A stretch of DNA of 64,000 nucleotides from Spartinivicinus ruber (lineage in GTDB: Bacteria; Pseudomonadota; Gammaproteobacteria; Pseudomonadales; Zooshikellaceae), in NCBI RefSeq assembly GCF_011009015.1, contig NZ_CP048878.1, positions 4,742,354 through 4,806,353 on the forward strand. The letters run 5' to 3'. The translations under genes were made by a program, and so were the position numbers. How positions within the stretch are numbered: position 1 is the stretch's first letter; the number at the start of each line of letters is the position of its first letter. This document shows, in pieces, positions 34,536 through 44,891 of this stretch. The notes below the pieces were generated by a model. That model searched no databases, was not told the origin of the DNA, and worked only from the letters and a program-made list of their open reading frames with translations.

Positions 34536-35306
34536 TTAGCGGGTAATTCCCCGGGTCGAAGCCTGTAAAGATTTTACAAATAAAGAGACTTCAGGGTAGC
34601 CTTGTTCTAATACAGCGAGTTTTTCGAGGGCAGCATCTAAAGTAAGTCCTTTTCGATATACTACTTTATACGCCTGCCGCAGTATTTTAATTAGCTCTGG
34701 TGAATACTGCCTACGCCTCATTCCCTCAAAGTTCATTCCATGGGCTGCAGCAGGGTTGCCACTTACCATCACAAAGGCTGGAATATCTTTAAAAACGGCA
34801 GCTTGAGCAGCAGTCATACTATAAGTTCCCACCTGACAAAACTGGTGCACTGTCGTATAACCACCAAGAATGGCACCTTGCCCTACTTTAACATGGCCTG
34901 CTACCGCCGCATTGTTAGCAAAAATACAGTCATCAGCAATAATACTGTCATGGCCTACATGAACATAAGCCATAAATAAGTTGTTGTTACCAATTAAAGT
35001 AACACTATTGTCCTGAACTGTGCCACGGTGAATAGTACAACCTTCCCGGATAACATTGTTATCACCAATTTCCAGGCAAGTCGGTTCACCTTGGTATTTT
35101 TTGTCCTGACAGTCTTCGCCTACTGAAGCAAATTGAAATATCCGATTATTTTTACCAATCCGAGTTGGTCCTTTAATAACCACATGAGAATGGATTACTG
35201 AGCCAGGTCCAATTTCAACTTCTGGCCCAATATAACTCCAGGGCCCAACTTCAACACCCTCAGCTAACTTCGCTTTTGGGTCAACGACTGCTCGCGAATC
35301 GATCAA
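34536..35306 (-). CDS. lpxA: UDP-N-acetylglucosamine acyltransferase
   Basis: A left-handed beta-helix enzyme that puts the first acyl chain on UDP-GlcNAc in lipid A synthesis. Hexapeptide repeats (IGPEVEIGPGSVIHSHVVI) run to about residue 190, with HVGHDSII around the catalytic His. No ATG is available: a TTG at 35306 follows AAGGA and gives the family start M-I-D-S-R and 256 residues, the normal length. A TTG at 35330 inside fabZ is less likely. Confidence 0.95.
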   Translation of the reverse strand: MIDSRAVVDPKAKLAEGVEVGPWSYIGPEVEIGPGSVIHSHVVIKGPTRIGKNNRIFQFASVGEDCQDKKYQGEPTCLEIGDNNVIREGCTIHRGTVQDNSVTLIGNNNLFMAYVHVGHDSIIADDCIFANNAAVAGHVKVGQGAILGGYTTVHQFCQVGTYSMTAAQAAVFKDIPAFVMVSGNPAAAHGMNFEGMRRRQYSPELIKILRQAYKVVYRKGLTLDAALEKLAVLEQGYPEVSLFVKSLQASTRGITR

Positions 35307-35308
35307 AA

Positions 35309-35749
35309 CTAGAGTTCCTTTTTGGCACAAGTTATTTCAGCGGAACTCACCATTTTGCCATCAACAACAGCTTCACAATAAAACTTCCATATACCACGTT
35401 TTTCAGTTTTGTAGGTGGCATTTAAAACCAACTGATCACCTGGCACAACTGGCTGCTTAAATCTTACTTTATCGGCACCAGCAAAATAATACACATGATT
35501 ATCTTCCCGTTGTTTGCCACTCATTTTAAAACCTAAAATACCTGCGGCTTGAGCCATTGCCTCAACAATAAGCACTCCAGGCATAATAGGATGCTGGGGG
35601 AAGTGACCATTGAAGAAATCTTCATTAACCGAAACATTTTTGTAGCACTTAATGGTTTTGGCTTCCAGGTCCAGATCAACTACCCGATCAACCAATAAAA
35701 AAGGATACCTTTGAGGCAAAAACTCTTTAATTTCTTCAACGCGCATCAT
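35309..35749 (-). CDS. fabZ: 3-hydroxyacyl-ACP dehydratase FabZ
   Basis: A 146-residue hotdog dehydratase. The signature FLLVDRV and the catalytic [23 protein letters not shown] with His and Glu are intact. It acts in fatty acid elongation and shares the 3-hydroxymyristoyl-ACP pool with lpxA and lpxD around it. Two ATG codons lie at 35749 and 35746; a TTG at 35755 also fits the frame. Confidence 0.96.
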   Translation of the reverse strand: MMRVEEIKEFLPQRYPFLLVDRVVDLDLEAKTIKCYKNVSVNEDFFNGHFPQHPIMPGVLIVEAMAQAAGILGFKMSGKQREDNHVYYFAGADKVRFKQPVVPGDQLVLNATYKTEKRGIWKFYCEAVVDGKMVSSAEITCAKKEL

Positions 35750-35793
35750 TTTCAACGTTAACCTAACTTGTTTTCAGCTGGATAATAATTGGG

Positions 35794-36831
35794 TTAAGCG
35801 CCAGCGCTTAGCTGTTGCTCTAGTGTTTTAATTCGCTTGGCCAACTTATCCAGCTGACGATAGCGAACCACAAGCTTTTTCCACTCTGCAGTAGGCATTG
35901 AACTACCTGCCCCAGAAGAGTAGGAGCCTGGCTCACGAATTGATTTGGTGACTAGTGCCATTGCGGTGATATGAACATTATCAGCAATAGTCAAGTGGCC
36001 AGCTAAACCTGAACCGCCCGCTATTGTACAGTTTTTTCCGACTTTTGTACTGCCAGAAATACCAACACAGCCTGCAACTGCTGTATTATCACCAATGACA
36101 ACATTATGGGCAATCTGAATCAGGTTATCCAACTTAACACCACAGCCAATTACTGTATTATCCAATGCGCCCCGGTCGATAGTCGTATTTGCCCCTATTT
36201 CAGTATCATTGCCAATAATGACGCCTCCCAGCTGAGCAATTTTATGCCACTCACTTTTATAGTGCGCAAAGCCAAACCCATCTGCACCAATAACAGCACC
36301 ACTGTGAATAGTGACTCGCTCACCAACAAAAACACCACGACAAACAGTTACATTGGCAGCAAGACAGCTACCAACGCCAATTTTAGAGGCTTGACCAACA
36401 ACACTACCAGGTCCAATTACCACATTTTCTCCAATATCAGCATCAGCCTCTACCACTACATTCGCACCTATAGATGCCGACTTTGCTACTGTTGCAGTTT
36501 CAGCAATGACTGCACTGGGGTGAATATACCCTAATGGCTGTGTTTGACTACTGAACCAGTGAGAGATCTTAGCATAGCCTAAATAAGGGTTATCCAAGAC
36601 TAAAGCATTACCTTGAAAGTCACTTGCTTCATCAGGGGTCAGTAATATTGCACCAGCTTGACTATCTATCAGGTATTTTTTATACGCTGGGTTAGCCAAA
36701 AAAGATAAATCTTTCGCTGTAGCTTGCTGTATGGTTGCAATTCCCGAGACTAAATAGTTTGGATCACCTTGAAGCTCTGCTTCAAGGTGATCTGCAATTG
36801 CTCGCAAAGAAAAAGTACGCTCTGATGCCAT
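35794..36831 (-). CDS. lpxD: UDP-3-O-(3-hydroxymyristoyl)glucosamine N-acyltransferase
   Basis: A 345-residue beta-helix acyltransferase. The N-terminal uridine-binding domain (to about residue 100) is followed by hexapeptide repeats, including [19 protein letters not shown] and [21 protein letters not shown], and a C-terminal helix. Thirteen bases separate it from skp. The ribosome site is weak. Confidence 0.97.
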   Translation of the reverse strand: MASERTFSLRAIADHLEAELQGDPNYLVSGIATIQQATAKDLSFLANPAYKKYLIDSQAGAILLTPDEASDFQGNALVLDNPYLGYAKISHWFSSQTQPLGYIHPSAVIAETATVAKSASIGANVVVEADADIGENVVIGPGSVVGQASKIGVGSCLAANVTVCRGVFVGERVTIHSGAVIGADGFGFAHYKSEWHKIAQLGGVIIGNDTEIGANTTIDRGALDNTVIGCGVKLDNLIQIAHNVVIGDNTAVAGCVGISGSTKVGKNCTIAGGSGLAGHLTIADNVHITAMALVTKSIREPGSYSSGAGSSMPTAEWKKLVVRYRQLDKLAKRIKTLEQQLSAGA

Positions 36832-36844
36832 ATAAAGAGAGGTA

Positions 36845-37369
36845 TTAACGGTAGGTATTAAGTTTCTGGATTACTTTGAGAGTTATATCATGTTTTGGAT
36901 TAATATAGAATGCTGTTGCACGATTTAACACGAGATCATAACCATTAGCTTTTGCTACTTCAGCAATAGCTTTATCCAGCTTTGGCTTCAGTTGTTTAAA
37001 CTGAGTACGATCTGCTTTGTTTTTTTCTGCCTGAAACTCTTTAGTCTGAATTTGATAATCTTCAGCCTTCCTTTTTAGTTCAAGCTGTAATTTACCACGC
37101 TCAGTATCACTCATTGCTGCAGCGTCTTTCTTAAGCTTGGCATTAATTCGCTTGGCATCAGTCTCAAGTTTTTTCAAAGTATTAACTTTACCACCAAACT
37201 TGTTTTCAAGCTGTTTAAGGTATCTTTTAGCAGCATCTGACTGATTAAGTGCTTTGTGATAGTCAACTACAGCCACTTTTACTTCAGCCATAGCAGCAGG
37301 GGTTAATACAGTTGCAAATACAAATCCGGCAAATACCAGTCCGATTACATTGGCTAGCTTCTTAACCAA
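36845..37369 (-). CDS. skp: periplasmic chaperone Skp/OmpH
   Basis: A 174-residue protein: signal peptide (cleavage after AAMA, about residue 28), then a charged coiled coil (about 50-130) that forms the tentacles of the trimeric chaperone for outer membrane proteins. The only full-length start is a TTG at 37369, with AGGAG eight bases upstream; no ATG is available before the signal. Downstream of bamA, its functional partner. Confidence 0.93.
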   Translation of the reverse strand: MVKKLANVIGLVFAGFVFATVLTPAAMAEVKVAVVDYHKALNQSDAAKRYLKQLENKFGGKVNTLKKLETDAKRINAKLKKDAAAMSDTERGKLQLELKRKAEDYQIQTKEFQAEKNKADRTQFKQLKPKLDKAIAEVAKANGYDLVLNRATAFYINPKHDITLKVIQKLNTYR

Positions 37370-37420
37370 AACTTATTCTCCTACGTTGTGTACCAAATAG
37401 CCTAACCTGAATATTTCGTT

Positions 37421-37473
37421 GCTTTATACCTAAGTTCTTTTGATACCTTAGTGCACTTTTGACACCTAAACCT
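37421..37473. repeat. three imperfect short repeats upstream of skp
   Basis: On the plus strand CTTTATACCTAAG, CTTTTGATACCTTAG and CTTTTGACACCTAAA follow one another at about 17-18 base intervals in the skp leader. Their spacing could allow repeated binding by one regulator. Confidence 0.4.
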
Positions 37474-37496
37474 TAGCATATTGGGTCTCACTAACA

Positions 37497-37527
37497 ACGT
37501 GTTTTAAGTGATCTGCTTAAAACACGT
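37497..37527. other. perfect 12-bp hairpin between bamA and skp
   Basis: ACGTGTTTTAAG (37497-37508) and CTTAAAACACGT (37516-37527) form a perfect stem with a 7-base loop. No T-tract follows on either strand, so it may be a processing or attenuation element that separates bamA and skp expression. Confidence 0.5.
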
Positions 37528-37600
37528 ACCACAATACTTACCAGAAAAAGTTAATAAGCCTTTTTTCTTGCAAGTTAGGCAAAGCTAAGCAACTTTCAGA

Positions 37601-39916
37601 TTAAAATGACTGTCCCAGTGCAAATTGAAAGACTTCAGTTTCATCACTTGAGTCAGCATTAAGCCCTTTAGCCAAACTAAACGTTAAAGGCCCTAAGCCT
37701 GTTATCCAGGTAACGCCTAAGCCTACCGAATAACGCAACTCACCAAAGTCTGCATTACTGCAATTCTTGTCATCATCGCCGCAATTGCTATCGAAAACAT
37801 TGCCGGCATCCAAAAATACAGCACTACGCACAGAACGTTGATCTTTTATAAACGGCATAGGGAAGATAACTTCTGCTGTTCCTTCAACCAAAATATTGCC
37901 GCCTATTGGATCATCGTCATTATTATCCTTGCGCACAGCCCTGGGGCCAAGAGTATTGTTCTTGAAACCGCGCACAGAACCAAAACCACCCGCATAATAA
38001 TTTTCATAAAACGGCAGTTCTGAAGTACCACCAAAGCTATCCCCATAGCCTAAGTTGGTTTTTAAGTGCAGTGTCAGCTTTTCACTGATCGGCGTAAAGA
38101 TTTGCCCAGTATAGTTAAGTTTATAAAACTTCAAGTCACTACCAGGTAGTGCAAGCTCTAGCCCAATGGACTGAGAATGACCATCTGTTGCCAGAATTCC
38201 ACGATTTAAGGTGGACTCATTCCATCCAATATTAAACTTGTAGTTTAAAAAGCTATCGCCTTCTTTATCTAAAAAGTCGACTATCTGCTGGGCTGTATTA
38301 GAACCCGTACTAACATCAGTATTATCTAAGCCAAAGCCAAAACTTAAGCGCTCAGTTTCTGAAATAGGGTAGCCAAAGGTTACATCACCACCCCATACAT
38401 CAGTTGAATAGTTAGAGATATCAGCTTCTTCAAAGTCAGTGGTACGATAAAACACATTAAAACCACGACTTACGCCATCAACGGTATAGTAGGGATCAAT
38501 AAAGCCAAACCGATACAAAGTACGTACTTTACTGGTGTTTAAACCGAGGTTAACTTTATTTCCTGTTCCTAAGAAGTTACTTTGACTGATATTACCACCC
38601 AAAATTAACCCACTACCTTGAGAAAAACCTAGTGTGGCCTGAACACTACCAGATGGCTGCTCTTCAACAGCATAGTTAACATCAATTTGGTCTGTTGTAC
38701 CTGGTACTGCTGGGGTTTCAACATTAACCTGTTTAAAGTAGCCTAACCGCTCCAAGCGAGTACGAGACTGCTCAATTTTATCTGTTGAAGCCCACGCGCC
38801 TTCCATTTGACGCATTTCTCTACGCAATACTTCATCTTCCGTTTTTGTATTACCTACGAAGTTGACTCTTCGCACATATGTGCGTTTGCCAGGGTCAACA
38901 AAAAAGGTTATAGAGACGGTATTGTCATCATGTGGCTGAGGAATGGTATTTACGTTGGCAAAGGTATAACCTTCATTACCTAACCGGTCCAGTAGTTGTT
39001 CTTCCGTTTTGGTTAGCTCTTTGCGCGAAAAGATTTGCCCTTCTTTAACACCTACTAAGGATTTCATCTCAGTTTCAGGGACAACTAAGTCACCCGCTAA
39101 TTTGACATCTTTGATCGTAAACTTTTCACCCTCATTCACATTGACAGTAATATAGACTTTCTCTTTATCTGGAGAGATAGAAACCTGCGTGGAGGCAATA
39201 TTAAAGTTCACATAGCCCCGATCAAAATAATGAGAACGCAATCGCTCTAAATCACCAGACAACTTTTCACGTGAGTATTTATCATCATTACTGTAAAACG
39301 AAAGCAAACTTGAAGGTTGTAATTCAAATAAATCCAGCAAATCATCGGTAGGGAAAACCTTATTACCAACAATATTAATATGCTTAATTTTAGCAACAGC
39401 GCCTTCTTTAATATTGATTTTTAAAGCAACTCTGTTCCGAGGTAACGGCTCCACATCCGTATCGACTTTCACGCCATACCGACCTTGACCAACATATTGC
39501 CGCTCTAGTTCCAACCTAACTGCTTCTAGGGTCGCTTTTTGAAAAATCTCCCCTTCTGACAGCCCAGCCTGTTTTAAACCTTCAAGCAACTTTTTAGTTT
39601 CAATTGCTTTATTTCCATCAATTTTAATTGAGCTAATAGCTGGTCGCTCAACAACACTGATTACTAAAACATTGCCATCTCGGGATAAACGAATATCTTG
39701 GAAATAGCCTGTTTTAAATAGTGTTCGCGTGGTTTCAACAACGGTCTGGTCATCAACTTCATCACCAGCCCCTACCGGTATTGAATTAAATACGGTACCT
39801 GCAGATACTCGCTGCAAGCCGTTTATTCTTATATCAGATACGACAAACGTATCTGCTAATGCAACATAGGGTATTGCTGCACACCCAACTAATAAAGACA
39901 ACAAATAACGTTTCAT
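37601..39916 (-). CDS. bamA: outer membrane assembly factor BamA
   Basis: A 771-residue central subunit of the beta-barrel assembly machine. A signal peptide (from the ATG at 39916, cleavage after VALA) is followed by five POTRA domains (to about residue 420) and a 16-strand barrel ending in Phe. The loop 6 VRGF motif is in GGFGSVRGFKNN, and an extracellular Cys pair (NCGDDDKNC) corresponds to the disulfide seen in E. coli. The frame extends 27 codons upstream, but the GGAAG-preceded ATG and signal decide the start. Confidence 0.96.
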   Translation of the reverse strand: MKRYLLSLLVGCAAIPYVALADTFVVSDIRINGLQRVSAGTVFNSIPVGAGDEVDDQTVVETTRTLFKTGYFQDIRLSRDGNVLVISVVERPAISSIKIDGNKAIETKKLLEGLKQAGLSEGEIFQKATLEAVRLELERQYVGQGRYGVKVDTDVEPLPRNRVALKINIKEGAVAKIKHINIVGNKVFPTDDLLDLFELQPSSLLSFYSNDDKYSREKLSGDLERLRSHYFDRGYVNFNIASTQVSISPDKEKVYITVNVNEGEKFTIKDVKLAGDLVVPETEMKSLVGVKEGQIFSRKELTKTEEQLLDRLGNEGYTFANVNTIPQPHDDNTVSITFFVDPGKRTYVRRVNFVGNTKTEDEVLRREMRQMEGAWASTDKIEQSRTRLERLGYFKQVNVETPAVPGTTDQIDVNYAVEEQPSGSVQATLGFSQGSGLILGGNISQSNFLGTGNKVNLGLNTSKVRTLYRFGFIDPYYTVDGVSRGFNVFYRTTDFEEADISNYSTDVWGGDVTFGYPISETERLSFGFGLDNTDVSTGSNTAQQIVDFLDKEGDSFLNYKFNIGWNESTLNRGILATDGHSQSIGLELALPGSDLKFYKLNYTGQIFTPISEKLTLHLKTNLGYGDSFGGTSELPFYENYYAGGFGSVRGFKNNTLGPRAVRKDNNDDDPIGGNILVEGTAEVIFPMPFIKDQRSVRSAVFLDAGNVFDSNCGDDDKNCSNADFGELRYSVGLGVTWITGLGPLTFSLAKGLNADSSDETEVFQFALGQSF

Positions 39917-39999
39917 GAAATCAGTTCTTCCAGGGTCAGCAAGACATTGAAAGAAAATAGAAGCTTTTTCCAACAAATGGAAAAAAGATTCCCCCAAAC

Positions 40000-41367
40000 T
40001 TACAGACGACTTATATCATTATAGAAAGCTAAAAACATCATAGCTATAACAAGGCTGAGTCCTATCTGCAATCCAATTACTTGTGCTTTTTCTGAGACAG
40101 GACTTCCTTTCACCCATTCGACAAAATAAAACAACAGGTGTCCACCATCAAGTACTGGAACAGGCAACAAGTTAATTACACCCAAGCTGATGCTAACAAG
40201 TGCTAAAAAGTTTAAAAAACTTTCCAGGCCTAATTTTGCCGAATTGCCCGCCACTTTAGCAATGGTTATTGGACCACTCAAGTTTTTAACTGAGACATCA
40301 CCCAGCACCATTTTTTTGATGGACGTCACAGTCAATGTTATCATTGACCATGTTTTATCCAGTGCAGGCAAAAAGGCCTTACCAAAAGAATATTTTACTT
40401 TTCTAATTAAACTAGTAGGTGTATTTATTTGTTGAGCACTTATTCCTGCAAAACCAATTTTTTCACTCCCCTGTTGCTTAAACGCAGGGCGTAAAATAAT
40501 TTGCTGATTTTCCGCATTTCTTGAAATAAGTAGGGTTAAGTTTTTTTCAGGATTATGTTTTATCTGCGCTACCAATTCCATCCAGTTATTAATTGGCTTG
40601 CTATTAACCGCTAAAATTTTATCACCTGACTGCATACCAGCTTGCTCTGCCCGTCCATTAGCAACCAAACCACCTACTACAGGCGGTATTGGTAATGAAT
40701 AAGGCATTATTCCCAAGCTAGCAACTGGTTTTGGCTGCTCTTGCCCTGATAACCAGTTTGTAACGGGGATTACTTTAGTAACTGGTGCCGCTGACTGAGT
40801 ACCCGAGATTTCATGCTGCTGTAGTTGTACTTCAATATCCGTAGTATCCCCAATGTAGCGCAATAGCTCGATATTGACATCATACCATGTAGGAGTGGGT
40901 TCATTATTGATACTGACAATTTCATAGCCACTTTCTATACCTGCTAGCTGGGCTGGACTATTCTCAGCAATTTGCCCTGTCACTGGAATTAAGCTTTGAA
41001 ACCCCAGCATTAACATAATCCAAAAAGCTACTACTGCTAACAAAAAATTAGCAAAGGGGCCAGCTAAAATGATCGCAATTCGCTGGGTCACCGGCTTACG
41101 GTTAAATGCATATTGCAGCTGATCTGGAGGAACAGGCCCTTCCTTTTCATCTAGCATTTTCACATAGCCCCCTAAAGGGAAGGCTGCAATGGCAAACTCA
41201 GTACCATGCCGGTCATACCAGGAAACTAGAGGCTTACCAAAGCCAAATGAAAAACGGTGAACTTTAACCCCACAACGTCTTGCGACCCAAAAATGCCCAT
41301 ACTCATGAAAGGTAACTAAAATACCTAACGTGACAAGAAAGGCTAATGCAGACTGTAAAAACTCCAT
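40000..41367 (-). CDS. rseP: site-2 protease RseP
   Basis: A 455-residue membrane zinc protease that cuts anti-sigma factor RseA in the envelope stress response. HEYGH at residues 21-25 lies in the first membrane segment; two PDZ domains (about 115-300) and the LLPVPVLDGGHL motif with the third metal ligand follow. AGG lies eight bases before the ATG. One base from the dxr stop, and upstream of bamA whose substrates it monitors. Confidence 0.97.
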   Translation of the reverse strand: MEFLQSALAFLVTLGILVTFHEYGHFWVARRCGVKVHRFSFGFGKPLVSWYDRHGTEFAIAAFPLGGYVKMLDEKEGPVPPDQLQYAFNRKPVTQRIAIILAGPFANFLLAVVAFWIMLMLGFQSLIPVTGQIAENSPAQLAGIESGYEIVSINNEPTPTWYDVNIELLRYIGDTTDIEVQLQQHEISGTQSAAPVTKVIPVTNWLSGQEQPKPVASLGIMPYSLPIPPVVGGLVANGRAEQAGMQSGDKILAVNSKPINNWMELVAQIKHNPEKNLTLLISRNAENQQIILRPAFKQQGSEKIGFAGISAQQINTPTSLIRKVKYSFGKAFLPALDKTWSMITLTVTSIKKMVLGDVSVKNLSGPITIAKVAGNSAKLGLESFLNFLALVSISLGVINLLPVPVLDGGHLLFYFVEWVKGSPVSEKAQVIGLQIGLSLVIAMMFLAFYNDISRL

Positions 41368-41368
41368 C

Positions 41369-42547
41369 TTATAAACCTATATGCTTAATCACTGCTGTGG
41401 CTACCTCACGGGCCTTGCTGTCAGCAGCCAAAATACTTTCAAGCTCACCTGAATCTTGCACCTCAAGCTTAGAAAGCACTTCTTCATTGATAAGTGGAAT
41501 GTCAACAAAACGAATAGTTCCAGCTAAAAATGCCTCAACCGCCACTTCATTAGCTGCATTCAATACTGCTGGAGCTGCACCGCCCTCAGCTGCCGCTTCA
41601 CGGGCAAGTTTAAGGCAAGGGAACCGCTGCTCATCAGGAGGATAAAAATCAAGCTGACAAATATCTACCAAGTTAAGTGGTTTAACAGCTGTTGATATTC
41701 GATTTGGCCAGGCAAGTGCGTGGGCAATTGGTGTACACATATCAGGATTGCCCATTTGGGCTAAAACTGATCCATCAACATAGTCAACCATTGAATGGAT
41801 AATGCTTTGCGGGTGAATCACTACATCAACTTGCTCAGGCTTAATAGCAAACAAATGACAGGCCTCTATTAATTCTAAGCCTTTATTCATCATAGAGGCG
41901 GAATCAACTGAAATTTTTTGACCCATTGACCAGTTAGGATGAGCACAGGCTTGCTCAGGTGTTACTGCTCTTAGTTCAGCTGAGCTATAAGTCCGGAATG
42001 GCCCACCAGAAGCAGTTAAGACAACTTTTCTCACCCCCATTTCTGTTAACGGCTGTTGTGTACAGGGAAGACACTGAAAGATGGCATTATGCTCACTATC
42101 AATGGGTAGCAGTGTCGCTTTATGGTCTTTGACTGCCTTCATAAAGAGTTTACCAGCCAACACTAAACTCTCTTTATTAGCTAGCAAGACTTTCTTACTG
42201 GCCTTAACTGCTGCCAATGTGGGCAACAAACCCGCTGCACCCATAATGGCCGCCATTACGACATTAACCTGTGGCTCCGATGCTATGGTCTCTAGCGCTT
42301 GGGTACCAGCTAACACTACAGTAATAGACCCAGCAGCCTTTAGTCGCTCAGCCAGCTGTCCAGCTGCAGCCTCATTAACAAGCACTGCATATCGGGGTTT
42401 AAACTCAACACACTGTTGAAATAGCTTTTCGAGCTGTTGATTAGCTGCAAGAGCAAACACCTGATATTTATCAGGGTGTTCTTTGATAACAGCTAATGTG
42501 CTACAACCTATTGAGCCAGTACTACCTAAAATGGTGATTTGCTGCAC
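41369..42547 (-). CDS. dxr: 1-deoxy-D-xylulose-5-phosphate reductoisomerase
   Basis: A 392-residue NADPH enzyme and first committed step of the MEP pathway, which supplies ispD and ispF products and later undecaprenol. The NADPH loop GSTGSIG is at residues 8-14, with [11 protein letters not shown] and [18 protein letters not shown] around the metal site. The start is a GTG (42547); no ATG fits. Confidence 0.97.
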   Translation of the reverse strand: MQQITILGSTGSIGCSTLAVIKEHPDKYQVFALAANQQLEKLFQQCVEFKPRYAVLVNEAAAGQLAERLKAAGSITVVLAGTQALETIASEPQVNVVMAAIMGAAGLLPTLAAVKASKKVLLANKESLVLAGKLFMKAVKDHKATLLPIDSEHNAIFQCLPCTQQPLTEMGVRKVVLTASGGPFRTYSSAELRAVTPEQACAHPNWSMGQKISVDSASMMNKGLELIEACHLFAIKPEQVDVVIHPQSIIHSMVDYVDGSVLAQMGNPDMCTPIAHALAWPNRISTAVKPLNLVDICQLDFYPPDEQRFPCLKLAREAAAEGGAAPAVLNAANEVAVEAFLAGTIRFVDIPLINEEVLSKLEVQDSGELESILAADSKAREVATAVIKHIGL

Positions 42548-42564
42548 TATCTTGCCACCCTGCC

Positions 42565-43365
42565 TTAAAGACCTGTTACTAATAACGAAATACAGAAAAC
42601 TGGAATTGCTGCAGTTAAGCTATCAATACGATCCATCACCCCACCATGGCCAGGCAACAAGTTACTGCTATCCTTCACCCCTCGCTCACGTTTAAACATA
42701 CTTTCTAGCAAATCACCCAACACTGATACCGCGACAATTAACCAGGCAAATAACACCATAACAGCTACCTGAGGGAAGCTTTTATGCTGCCCCAAACCAA
42801 AGCCAATGGCCACCAGTGTTGTCACAGCTAATGCACCATAAACCCCTTCCCAACTTTTACCTGGACTGACTTTAGCGGCTAACTTATGTTTACCAAAACG
42901 CTTACCAAAGAAATAAGCTCCAATATCTGCCCCCCAGATCAAAGCAAACAGGTAGACAATTAGCCATGAGCTGTTATCCGCTTTTTTCAACCAAACTAAA
43001 CAACTCCAGGCCGGTACCAGCACCATCAAACCAACAATCAGTTTAAGGCTTCTATGCTGCCAAACTGTAGTCGATGTCGGATAAGTCAACACCAGCCCAA
43101 GAGCAGCCAACCAAACAACAATGGCTAGGCTAAGTACCGACATCAGGGGAAGAAATTGAGAACCAAATAAAGCCAATGCCAAGCCTAAAACATAGGCTAG
43201 TCGTGCTGGCATCTCAGTTAAACCTGCTAAATTTGCCCATTCCCAGCCTGCAAGTAAAACGACTCCACCAACAAAAAGGCTAAAGTAAAAAGGAGATAGG
43301 GCAAACACCCCAAGCAGAGCAAGCGGCACTAAAATAACGGCAGTTATTATTCTTTGTTTGAGCAC
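42565..43365 (-). CDS. cdsA: phosphatidate cytidylyltransferase
   Basis: A 266-residue multi-pass membrane enzyme that makes CDP-diacylglycerol for phospholipids. The signature [13 protein letters not shown]...[25 protein letters not shown] is clear near the C-terminus. The start is a GTG at 43365 with GGAGG seven bases upstream, overlapping the end of uppS by 19 bases, which points to coupled translation. Confidence 0.95.
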   Translation of the reverse strand: MLKQRIITAVILVPLALLGVFALSPFYFSLFVGGVVLLAGWEWANLAGLTEMPARLAYVLGLALALFGSQFLPLMSVLSLAIVVWLAALGLVLTYPTSTTVWQHRSLKLIVGLMVLVPAWSCLVWLKKADNSSWLIVYLFALIWGADIGAYFFGKRFGKHKLAAKVSPGKSWEGVYGALAVTTLVAIGFGLGQHKSFPQVAVMVLFAWLIVAVSVLGDLLESMFKRERGVKDSSNLLPGHGGVMDRIDSLTAAIPVFCISLLVTGL

Positions 43366-44129
43366 TGAGCAGCCTCCACTTGTTCACTGGTTTGACCAAA
43401 TCGGCGCTGCCGGGAGCTATAATCTAGCAGCGCTTGATGAAAAGCCACTTTATCAAAGTCAGGCCACAAAATATCAGTAAAATAAAGCTCAGCATATGCC
43501 AGCTGCCACAGCAGAAAGTTACTGATACGGTGCACTCCACTGGTTCTGATACATAAATCTGGCAACGGCAGCCCCGCAGTGGTCAAGTGCTCATCTATTT
43601 GCTCTGCAGTTATTTCATCCAGTGTTAGCTCACCCTGCTGAACTTTTGTCGCTAGGCGTTTACAAGCTTCCTGCATATCCCACTGACCACCATAGTTTGC
43701 CGCTATAACCAAAGTGAACTCATGAAACTCTGCAGTAGCAAGCTCAGTTTCTTTAATATGCTTTTGGATGGTTTTACTAAAAGCAGTGGTATCTCCAATG
43801 ACTTTTAAACGAATTTTGTTTTTTTTCAGTCGCTTGGTTTCTCTCTTAAGCGCATGAAGAAACAGTTCCATCAGTGCACTTACTTCTTCTTTGGGACGAC
43901 GCCAGTTTTCACTGCTAAAGGCAAATAAAGTTAATACCTCAATATTGTAATCGCGACAGGCTTCCACAATATTACGTGCTGCCTTAAGGCCAGCTCTATG
44001 TCCTGCAATACTTGGCAGTTTATGACGTTTGGCCCAACGATTATTACCATCCATAATGACAGCAACATGGCGAGGGAAGTTGTCTGCTGAAGTGCTATTA
44101 AGCTTGGGTGACGTGTCTATCGCTGACAT
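43347..44129 (-). CDS. uppS: undecaprenyl diphosphate synthase
   Basis: A 260-residue cis-prenyltransferase that makes the C55 carrier for peptidoglycan and O-antigen. The HVAVIMDGNNRWAK motif, SSENWRRP and the C-terminal LPDLCIRTSG...NFLLWQLAYAELYF are present. The ATG at 44129 with AGGA upstream is preferred over one at 44153. It supplies the lipid that the DUF368 protein at 16.1 kb would recycle. Confidence 0.95.
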   Translation of the reverse strand: MSAIDTSPKLNSTSADNFPRHVAVIMDGNNRWAKRHKLPSIAGHRAGLKAARNIVEACRDYNIEVLTLFAFSSENWRRPKEEVSALMELFLHALKRETKRLKKNKIRLKVIGDTTAFSKTIQKHIKETELATAEFHEFTLVIAANYGGQWDMQEACKRLATKVQQGELTLDEITAEQIDEHLTTAGLPLPDLCIRTSGVHRISNFLLWQLAYAELYFTDILWPDFDKVAFHQALLDYSSRQRRFGQTSEQVEAAQCSNKE

Positions 44130-44242
44130 GAATCCTGAATCTATATGCCTCATTCATTGAATGCGAAACAATACCGCTAAATCCATAGGATGCAAGGCTT
44201 TTTATCTGATTTTTATCACAAGGAGCAGGCAAAATGAGAAAA

Positions 44243-44259
44243 GCTAACCTTTTGTTAGC
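44243..44259 (-). terminator. terminator of frr
   Basis: GCTAAC (44243-44248) and GTTAGC (44254-44259) form a six-base stem with a five-base loop. On the minus strand it is followed by TTTTCTCATTTTG. It lies 60 bases after the frr stop. Confidence 0.65.
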
Positions 44260-44318
44260 CTAATTAGAGCATGGGCGCCACAAGCATTTTAGTCAGCTGC
44301 AGCCCCCTTTTGATACAG

Positions 44319-44876
44319 CTAAATTTCCATCAGCTCAGATTCTTTACTTTGTAACGCCTTATCCACTTCAGCAACGTACTGATCCGTTATCTTTTGGATC
44401 TCATCATGGGCTTTGCGCTCTTCGTCTTCACTGATTTCTTTATCTTTCAACAGTGTCTTAAGTTCGCTAATAGCATCACGGCGGATATTTCGTACAGCCA
44501 CTCGAGCCCCCTCCGCTTCAGCTTTCGCTTGCTTAATATAGTTTTTACGTGTTTCTTCAGTTAGCGGAGGCAAAGGAATACGTATCACATCACCTGCCGT
44601 ATTAGGATTCAAGCCCAGATCAGATTTTAATATCGCTTTTTCAATTGCAGGTACTAACTGCTTTTCCCAGGGGTTAACTGACAGAGTACGACCATCTTCT
44701 ACTGAAATATTCGCCACTTGGTTTAATGGAGTATCAGCGCCATAATAAGGAACTACAATGCTGTCCAATAAACTTGGATGCGCTCTTCCGGTACGAATTT
44801 TGGCAAAGGCAACATCCAAGGATTCTACGCTTTTTTTCATCCGAGTTTTTGCATCAGATTTTATTTCATTAATCAT
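44319..44876 (-). CDS. frr: ribosome recycling factor
   Basis: A 185-residue factor that splits post-termination ribosomes with [14 protein letters not shown] and the C-terminal [24 protein letters not shown] are typical. Of two adjacent ATG codons, the second (44876) has the better spacing to GAGG and gives the E. coli length. Confidence 0.97.
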   Translation of the reverse strand: MINEIKSDAKTRMKKSVESLDVAFAKIRTGRAHPSLLDSIVVPYYGADTPLNQVANISVEDGRTLSVNPWEKQLVPAIEKAILKSDLGLNPNTAGDVIRIPLPPLTEETRKNYIKQAKAEAEGARVAVRNIRRDAISELKTLLKDKEISEDEERKAHDEIQKITDQYVAEVDKALQSKESELMEI

Positions 44877-44891
44877 CATTCACCTCTAGTA

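Noticed and set aside
36106-36534. 142-codon plus-strand open frame inside lpxD
   Set aside because: Asn-, Ser- and Thr-rich shadow of the hexapeptide repeats of lpxD.
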